Below, one piece after another: positions 24,083 through 28,647 of a stretch of 28,647 nucleotides of DNA (positions are counted from its first letter, which is position 1; each line of letters opens with the position of its first letter). The position numbers were made by a program, and so were the translations under genes. Source of the DNA: an uncultured Pseudoxanthomonas sp. (GTDB taxonomy: Bacteria > Pseudomonadota > Gammaproteobacteria > Xanthomonadales > Xanthomonadaceae); contig CALJUL010000100.1 of NCBI GenBank assembly GCA_937975725.1, forward strand, positions 1-28,647. Reading direction: 5' to 3'. The notes below the pieces were generated by a model. That model saw only the letters and a list, made by a program, of their open reading frames with translations, searched no databases and was not told the origin of the DNA.

Positions 24083-24310
24083 ATGACCGACATCGTGTTG
24101 AAGGACGTGGACCCGATCCTGGCCGATCGCATCCGCCGGGTTTCGCAGGCGCGCGGCTGGACCATCCACGACACCATCCTCAACCTGCTGGAGCAGGGCC
24201 TGTTCGCCTGCGAAGCGGAGGTGCGCCGCGGCTTCGACGACCGCGAAGTCAACGCGCTGGCCGAGGCGATCAGCGCATTGCGCGACGTGCCGCCCGGCAA
24301 GGGCTTCTGA
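24083..24310 (+). CDS. 75-residue protein with ribbon-helix-helix-like pattern
   Basis: Short protein with no named family recognised. The first 43 residues follow an RHH (Arc/MetJ-type) layout: a beta strand (DIVLKDVD), helix A (PILADRIRRVSQARG), a turn, and helix B (TIHDTILNLLEQGLF). The C-terminal part is an acidic helix (EVNALAEAISALRD). A DNA-binding role is therefore possible but unproven. GGAAGGGCGAT precedes the ATG. GC and codon use match the neighbours. It sits between ampG (same strand, 58 nt upstream) and anmK (convergent, 13 nt away), so a role in wall recycling control is an open idea. No partner toxin gene is visible. Confidence 0.65.
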   Translation: MTDIVLKDVDPILADRIRRVSQARGWTIHDTILNLLEQGLFACEAEVRRGFDDREVNALAEAISALRDVPPGKGF

Positions 24311-24323
24311 TCCGCGCCGCCGG

Positions 24324-25463
24324 CTAGGCGGGGTAGACCGTGCCCAGGACCCGCGGCCCGCACGCGCCGGTGACGGCGGGCAGGTTGCCGGGCCGGCCGG
24401 CCAGTGCCTCGCGCGCCAGCCAGGCGAAGCCCATCGCTTCCACGTAGTCCGGGTCCAGCCCGTGCGTCGCGGTCGATTCCACCGCCGCCTGCGGCAGCAG
24501 GGCGGCCAGCCGCGCCATCAGCGCCGCGTTGTGCACGCCGCCGCCGCAGACCAGCACGCGCCGCGTGCCGAGCTGAGTCGCGCGCAGCGCGTCGGCCACG
24601 GTGCGCGCGGTGAGTTCCAGCAGGGTCGCCTGCACGTCGGCCGGCGCAGGCGGGACATCGCCCAGCGCGGATTGCAGCCAGCCCAGGTGGAACTGCTCGC
24701 GCCCGGTGCTCTTCGGCGGCGGCAGCGCGAACCACGGATCGGCGAGCAGCCGGTCCAGCAGGTCCGCGTCCACCCGCCCGCTGGCCGCGAAACCGCCGCC
24801 GGCGTCGTAGGGCCGGCCGGTATGGCGTTCGCACCAGGCGTCCATCAGGGCGTTCGCCGGGCCGGTATCGAAGCCGCGCACTTCGCCCGAAGCGGGCAGC
24901 AAGGTGAAGTTGCCGATGCCGCCCAGGTTCAGCACGGCGCGGTCCTCGCGCGGCGACCCTAGCAGGGCCGCGTGGAAGGCGGGCATCAGCGGCGCGCCCT
25001 GCCCGCCGGCCGCCACGTCGCGCCGGCGGAAGTCGGCCACGGTGGCGATGCCGGTGCATTCGGCGATGACGTTGCCGTCGCCCAGTTGCCAGGTGAACGG
25101 CGCCGCCGCGTGCGGGCGGTGGCGGATGGTCTGGCCGTGCGAGCCGATCGCGCTGATGCGCGCGCGCGCGATGCCGGCTTCGTCCAGCAGTTCCAGCGCG
25201 GCGGCGGCGAAATGCCGGGCGGTGAGGGTTTCCAGCGCGCCCAGTTCATCCAGCGGCGCGGTCTCCGCGCCCTGGCCCAGCGCGATCAGGCGCACGCGCA
25301 GGGCGGGATCCCAGGCGAAGGTGCGCGCCCGGAGCAGTTCGCAGCGCATGGCCGTGCCTTCGCCCTGGAAACGCACCAGTGCGGCGTCGATGCCGTCGGC
25401 GCTGGTGCCGGACATCAGGCCGAGGTACAGCGCGTCGGCGTCGGCGCGGGAACTGTCTGTCAT
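24324..25463 (-). CDS. anmK: anhydro-N-acetylmuramic acid kinase
   Basis: 379 residues. Converts 1,6-anhydro-MurNAc and ATP to MurNAc-6-phosphate in peptidoglycan recycling. The hallmark LGLMSGTSADGIDAAL is at the N-terminus. SHGQTIRH, DFRRRDVAAGGQGAPL (with the catalytic Asp), LNLGGIGNFT, FDTGPANALMD and VCGGGVHN follow in the usual order of this ASKHA-fold family. The frame is open to 25523, but the ATG at 25461-25463 (MTDSSRADAD) best fits the family. The longer version would run through the terminator hairpin at 25483-25507. That hairpin stands only 19 nt before the start codon, so anmK must use a promoter overlapping it or depend on read-through. Confidence 0.94.
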   Translation of the reverse strand: MTDSSRADADALYLGLMSGTSADGIDAALVRFQGEGTAMRCELLRARTFAWDPALRVRLIALGQGAETAPLDELGALETLTARHFAAAALELLDEAGIARARISAIGSHGQTIRHRPHAAAPFTWQLGDGNVIAECTGIATVADFRRRDVAAGGQGAPLMPAFHAALLGSPREDRAVLNLGGIGNFTLLPASGEVRGFDTGPANALMDAWCERHTGRPYDAGGGFAASGRVDADLLDRLLADPWFALPPPKSTGREQFHLGWLQSALGDVPPAPADVQATLLELTARTVADALRATQLGTRRVLVCGGGVHNAALMARLAALLPQAAVESTATHGLDPDYVEAMGFAWLAREALAGRPGNLPAVTGACGPRVLGTVYPA

Positions 25464-25479
25464 GCGTTGGCCCGGAACG

Positions 25480-25507
25480 AAAAAAGGCGGGACAGTGTCC
25501 CGCCTTT
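25480..25507 (-). terminator. intrinsic terminator after the M23 peptidase gene
   Basis: Read on the minus strand, an 11-bp stem (25483-25493 with 25497-25507, loop of 3) runs directly into T6 (complement of 25480-25485). It is 24 nt past the stop codon of the M23 gene and immediately upstream of the anmK start. Confidence 0.85.
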
Positions 25508-25531
25508 CGCCAGCCTCCGCCATGCCGGGCC

Positions 25532-26998
25532 TCAGCCCTTGCCGGCGCCCGGCTTCTTGTCCGCCGCAGGCTTGGCGGCGGCCACGGCCGTCGCCTTGGC
25601 CGGCGGTTCCTCCGGGCCGACGTCGGCGTAGATGATGTTCTCCACCGTGCGGATGCGCGCCAGCGCGTTGGCGGTGTAGGTGCGGAACGAGGCCAGTTCC
25701 TTGCCGCCCAACGGCTCGGGCGGCGGCATGGTCACCGACAGCGGGTTGCGGTGCACGCCGTTGACGCGGAATTCGTAGTGCAGGTGCGGGCCGGTCGACA
25801 GGCCGGTGGTGCCCACGTAACCGATCACCGTGCCCTGCGGGATGCGCTGGCCGACCTTGATCTTGCCCAGCCGCGACATGTGCCCGTACAGCGTGGTGTG
25901 GCCCTTGCCGTGGTCGAGGATGACGGTGCGACCGTAGCCGCCCTGCCAGCCGGCGAACTGCACGCGGCCGTCGCCGGCGGCCATGATCGGCGTGCCGGTG
26001 CTGGCGGCGTAGTCCACGCCCTTGTGCATGCGCATGGTGCCCAGCACCGGGTGCCGGCGCGCGCCGAACTTGGAGCTCATGCGCGCGTACGGGATCGGCA
26101 TGCGGATGAAGCTCTTCTTCAGCGGCCGGCCGGCGGCGGTGAAGTATTCCGGCTTGCCGCCCTCGCGGGCGAAGCGGAAGCCCGAGTGCAGCTTGCCGTC
26201 GACGGTGAAGGTGGCGGCCTGCACCGGGCCGGTGCTGACCAGCTCGCCCTCGCGCCAGGTCTGCTCGACCACCACGCTGAAGCGGTCTTCCGGGCCCAGG
26301 TCGGAATTGAAGTCGATGTCGTACTTGAAGATCTCGTCGGTCAGCGCGTTGACGTTGGCGGCGGTCAGGCCCGCCTTGCGCGCCGAACGGTTGAGCGAGC
26401 GCCCGACCTTGCCGCTCAGCACCACGGTGCGGGTGGTGGTCTCGCGCGCGATGACGCGCTGGGTGATCTTGTCCTCGCCGATGCCCAGCTCCACCCGGTG
26501 GCTGGTGTCCAGGTCGTAGCGCAGCGTGCGCAGGCCGCCGGTCACCGGCAGGTCGAAGGCGATCTCGGCGCCCGGCTTGAGGCGGGTGAGGGCGCGCTTG
26601 GCGTCGGCGTTCTCCAGGATCCGGTGCAGCGTGGCTGCCGGGATGCCGAATTCCTCGAACAGCGCGCCCATGGTCTGCCCGGGCTTGACCCGCACGACCT
26701 GCCAGCTATCGCCCGCCGTCCCGGCCAGTCGCGAGGCGGACAGTTCGGGCAGGTCGAGCGCGAACGTTGCGCGTGGTTCGGAAACCGGGGCCTGGATGGC
26801 ACTGGAGAAGCCCGGCACGATGGTCGCCATCAGCACACCGATGGTGGTGAACAGGCTGGCGTGGATCCAGTGGCGGCGCGTCCACCGGCCTTCCGGGAGA
26901 TGGCGCTTCACCTGGCGATGGATCGCCGTGTCGCGAAGCAGCCCGAGGCGTTCGCGGAACTGTTGCTTGCGGCCGTCGCCGCCCCCATGAGTCTGCAT
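25532..26998 (-). CDS. M23 family peptidoglycan endopeptidase (MepM-like)
   Basis: 488 residues, envelope metallopeptidase expected to cut peptide cross-links in peptidoglycan. A basic cytoplasmic N-terminus is followed by one membrane helix at about 46-66. An OapA/LysM-like module (WQVVRVKPGQTMGALFEE, 99-116) and a beta-rich central region come next. The LytM catalytic domain (about 305-415) has zinc ligands H325 and D329 (HKGVDYA) and H407, with the catalytic histidines H373 (YGHM) and H405 (HLHYEF). A lysine/alanine-rich tail ends the protein. The active site is intact, unlike EnvC/NlpD-type activators. Gene order anmK - M23 - tyrS is the one I recall from Pseudomonas. It is divergent from tyrS. 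Confidence 0.93.
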   Translation of the reverse strand: MQTHGGGDGRKQQFRERLGLLRDTAIHRQVKRHLPEGRWTRRHWIHASLFTTIGVLMATIVPGFSSAIQAPVSEPRATFALDLPELSASRLAGTAGDSWQVVRVKPGQTMGALFEEFGIPAATLHRILENADAKRALTRLKPGAEIAFDLPVTGGLRTLRYDLDTSHRVELGIGEDKITQRVIARETTTRTVVLSGKVGRSLNRSARKAGLTAANVNALTDEIFKYDIDFNSDLGPEDRFSVVVEQTWREGELVSTGPVQAATFTVDGKLHSGFRFAREGGKPEYFTAAGRPLKKSFIRMPIPYARMSSKFGARRHPVLGTMRMHKGVDYAASTGTPIMAAGDGRVQFAGWQGGYGRTVILDHGKGHTTLYGHMSRLGKIKVGQRIPQGTVIGYVGTTGLSTGPHLHYEFRVNGVHRNPLSVTMPPPEPLGGKELASFRTYTANALARIRTVENIIYADVGPEEPPAKATAVAAAKPAADKKPGAGKG

Positions 26999-27050
26999 TG
27001 AAGATCACACCCCGGGCCCAAGCGACGGCCCCAATCGGCGTACCATAGAC

Positions 27051-27094
27051 ACGCGAAGACTTCGCGTCAAACCATTGAGTCAATTGGGTTTTTT
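27051..27094 (+). promoter_or_regulatory. hairpins with T-run upstream of tyrS
   Basis: ACGCGAAG-A-CTTCGCGT (27051-27067) is followed by an imperfect hairpin (ATTGA-G-TCAAT at 27074-27084, flanked by CC and GG) and then T6 at 27089-27094. The second resembles a weak terminator on the + strand, 90 nt before the tyrS start. It could be an attenuator if the transcript begins further upstream, or simply promoter-region symmetry. The stretch is markedly AT-rich for this genome. Confidence 0.35.
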
Positions 27095-27183
27095 GATTGC
27101 CATCACTATTCACGTCCGTTTAACGGTAACTTCACCTCACTGACTCGGCCTTCACGTGGCCGCTTCCAACCGGAATCCGTACC

Positions 27184-28392
27184 TTGTCCCCCGCTGAAGC
27201 TCTTGCCCTGATCGGCCGCGGCGCCGACGAAATCCTCAAGCCCGAAGAACTCCAGGCCCGCCTGGTGCTGGGCCGCCCGCTGCGCGTGAAGGCCGGCTTC
27301 GACCCCACCGCGCCGGACCTGCACCTGGGCCATACCGTGCTGCTGAACAAGTTGCGCCAGTTCCAGGACCTGGGGCACCAGGTGATCTTCCTGATCGGCG
27401 ACTTCACCGGGATGATCGGCGACCCGAGCGGCAAGAATGCCACCCGCAAGCCGCTTTCCCGCGAGGATGTGCTGGCCAACGCCCGCACCTACGAGGAACA
27501 GGTGTTCAAGGTGCTCGACCGGGAGAAGACCGAGGTCCGCTTCAATTCCGAGTGGTTCGGCAGGATGGGCGCGGCCGACATGATCCGCCTGGCCGGACAG
27601 CACACGGTGGCGCGCATGCTGGAGCGCGACGATTTCGCCAAGCGCTACGCGGCGCAGCAATCCATCGCTATCCACGAATTCCTCTATCCGCTGGTCCAGG
27701 GCTACGACTCGGTGGCCTTGGTGGCGGACGTCGAACTCGGCGGTACCGACCAGAAGTTCAACCTGCTGATGGGCCGCGGCCTGCAGGAGCACTACGGCCA
27801 GAAGCCGCAGATCGTGCTGACCATGCCGCTGCTGGTGGGGCTGGACGGCGTCAACAAGATGTCCAAGTCGCTGGGCAACTACATCGGCGTGGCCGAGCCG
27901 GCGATCGACATCGTCAACAAGACCATGAAGGTCGGCGACGCCCTGATGTGGGACTGGATCGAGCTGCTGAGCTTCGAAATCGGCATCGACGAGGCGAAGC
28001 GGCTGAAGGCGGATGTTGCCGCCGGCACGCTCAACCCGCGCGACGTGAAGCTGCGCCTGGCGCGCGAACTCGCCGCACGCTTCCACGACGCCGCGGCCGC
28101 CGAGACCGCCATCGCCGGCTGGCTCGCCGCCGTCACCGGGCAGGGCGACACGTCCCTGCTGCCGCTGCAGGATGTCGCGGTTCCCGCGGAAGGCATCCGC
28201 ATTGCCGCGCTGCTGACCGCGGCCGGCATCACCTCCAGCAATTCCGAAGCCAACCGCAAGCTCAAGGAGCGCGCGGTGAGGGTGGAAGGGCAGGTAGTGG
28301 AGGACGCCGGGCTGGTGTTCGCGCCCGGTTTCGAGGGCGTGCTGCAGGTCGGCAAGCGCAATTTCGCCCGGGTGCGCCTGGTTGCCGGCTGA
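27184..28392 (+). CDS. tyrS: tyrosyl-tRNA synthetase
   Basis: 402 residues, class I synthetase of the TyrRS-beta (TyrZ-like) length class. Rossmann core with DLHLGH as the HIGH motif (H47-H50), LIGDFTGMIGDPSGKN and the KMSKS motif exactly conserved (K225-S229). The C-terminal S4-like RNA-binding domain holds SSNSEANRKLKERAVRVEG. The start is TTG at 27184: the frame is closed by TAA at 27127-27129 and I see no ATG or GTG between that preserves the usual N-terminus. A GGA lies about 9 nt upstream. It is followed by a strong promoter that most likely belongs to an rRNA operon. Confidence 0.96.
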   Translation: MSPAEALALIGRGADEILKPEELQARLVLGRPLRVKAGFDPTAPDLHLGHTVLLNKLRQFQDLGHQVIFLIGDFTGMIGDPSGKNATRKPLSREDVLANARTYEEQVFKVLDREKTEVRFNSEWFGRMGAADMIRLAGQHTVARMLERDDFAKRYAAQQSIAIHEFLYPLVQGYDSVALVADVELGGTDQKFNLLMGRGLQEHYGQKPQIVLTMPLLVGLDGVNKMSKSLGNYIGVAEPAIDIVNKTMKVGDALMWDWIELLSFEIGIDEAKRLKADVAAGTLNPRDVKLRLARELAARFHDAAAAETAIAGWLAAVTGQGDTSLLPLQDVAVPAEGIRIAALLTAAGITSSNSEANRKLKERAVRVEGQVVEDAGLVFAPGFEGVLQVGKRNFARVRLVAG

Positions 28393-28581
28393 GCGGAGCC
28401 GGAGTGCCATATCCCTGCTTCCGGGCGCGCGTGCAGTGACAGCAAAAAAACTCCCGCCGGGGCTTCCCAAAGTCAGTGGAACAGGTCATACTTTTCCTCC
28501 CCCGACGCACGGGGCCTTGCCGGAAGCGGCGGGGCATCCAGGTAAAGGGAAAGGATTCGCCGGCAACCCCGAAACAAGGTG

Positions 28582-28609
28582 TTGACGGCCCCGGAAAGCC
28601 GGCTATAAT
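28582..28609 (+). promoter_or_regulatory. strong sigma-70 promoter, probably of an rRNA operon beyond the right edge
   Basis: TTGACG (28582-28587) and a perfect TATAAT (28604-28609) are 16 bp apart, followed by the GC-rich discriminator GAGCGGC typical of stringently controlled rRNA promoters. Transcription would start near 28616. No protein start fits before the window ends. In Pseudomonas tyrS is followed by 16S rRNA, as I recall, which supports this reading. The 190 nt between tyrS and the promoter hold no gene I can support and no clear terminator. Confidence 0.75.
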
Positions 28610-28647
28610 GAGCGGCTCACCTCGGCGGAAACGTCGGTGGTACGAAG

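Noticed and set aside
24083..24310. The small RHH-like gene as a toxin-antitoxin antitoxin
   Set aside because: No adjacent toxin-sized gene: ampG is upstream and anmK convergent. Composition is that of the host genome.

Overview
The window is a GC-rich (about 68-70% in most genes) gammaproteobacterial chromosome segment, most likely from the Xanthomonadaceae/Lysobacteraceae (Lysobacter, Luteimonas or Pseudoxanthomonas type). The reasons are the protein sequences, the gene order, the long membrane-anchored phosphomannomutase, and the interspersed palindromic repeats. Several blocks keep the gene order I recall from Pseudomonas: ubiK-comM beside a PII gene; radC / coaBC-dut-algC; pyrE next to an ExoIII/Crc-type gene; anmK - M23 peptidase - tyrS - rRNA operon.

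Layout. 1-1003: 3' part of isocitrate lyase, then two terminators around a repeat-like gap. 1340-3403 (-): secreted S9 peptidase. 3535-4017 (+): small secreted protein. 4042-5824 (-): ubiK-comM operon. 6013-6924 (+): PII protein followed after 3 nt by an HNH nuclease gene. 7000-7857 (-) and 8132-10033 (+): divergent polyamine genes speE and speA with a palindromic repeat between them. 10104-11539 (+): a two-gene, lower-GC insertion. 11579-15324 (-): argS-SPOR-membrane protein-SDR operon. 15413-16087 (-): radC. 16184-20215 (+): coaBC-dut-algC operon. 20376-21788 (-): pyrE and a secreted coiled-coil protein. 21911-24310 (+): ExoIII, an AmpG-type permease and a tiny RHH-like protein. 24324-26998 (-): anmK and an M23 endopeptidase. 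27184-28392 (+): tyrS. 28582-28609: a near-consensus promoter, most likely for an rRNA operon beginning just past the right edge.

Most of the window is housekeeping: glyoxylate shunt, nitrogen sensing, polyamines, tRNA charging, CoA, dUTP removal, sugar-phosphate supply for exopolysaccharide/LPS, pyrimidine synthesis and peptidoglycan recycling. The exception is the pair at 10104-11539. The first protein resembles the C-terminal half of an FtsZ/tubulin protein, including a T7-like loop, but lacks the N-terminal nucleotide-binding half. The second, joined by an ATGA overlap, looks like a uracil-DNA glycosylase with its five key active-site positions kept. GC drops to about 47-50% in sampled lines. 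I consider this the best candidate for an undescribed system, possibly antiphage or mobile-element related. That function is inference only.
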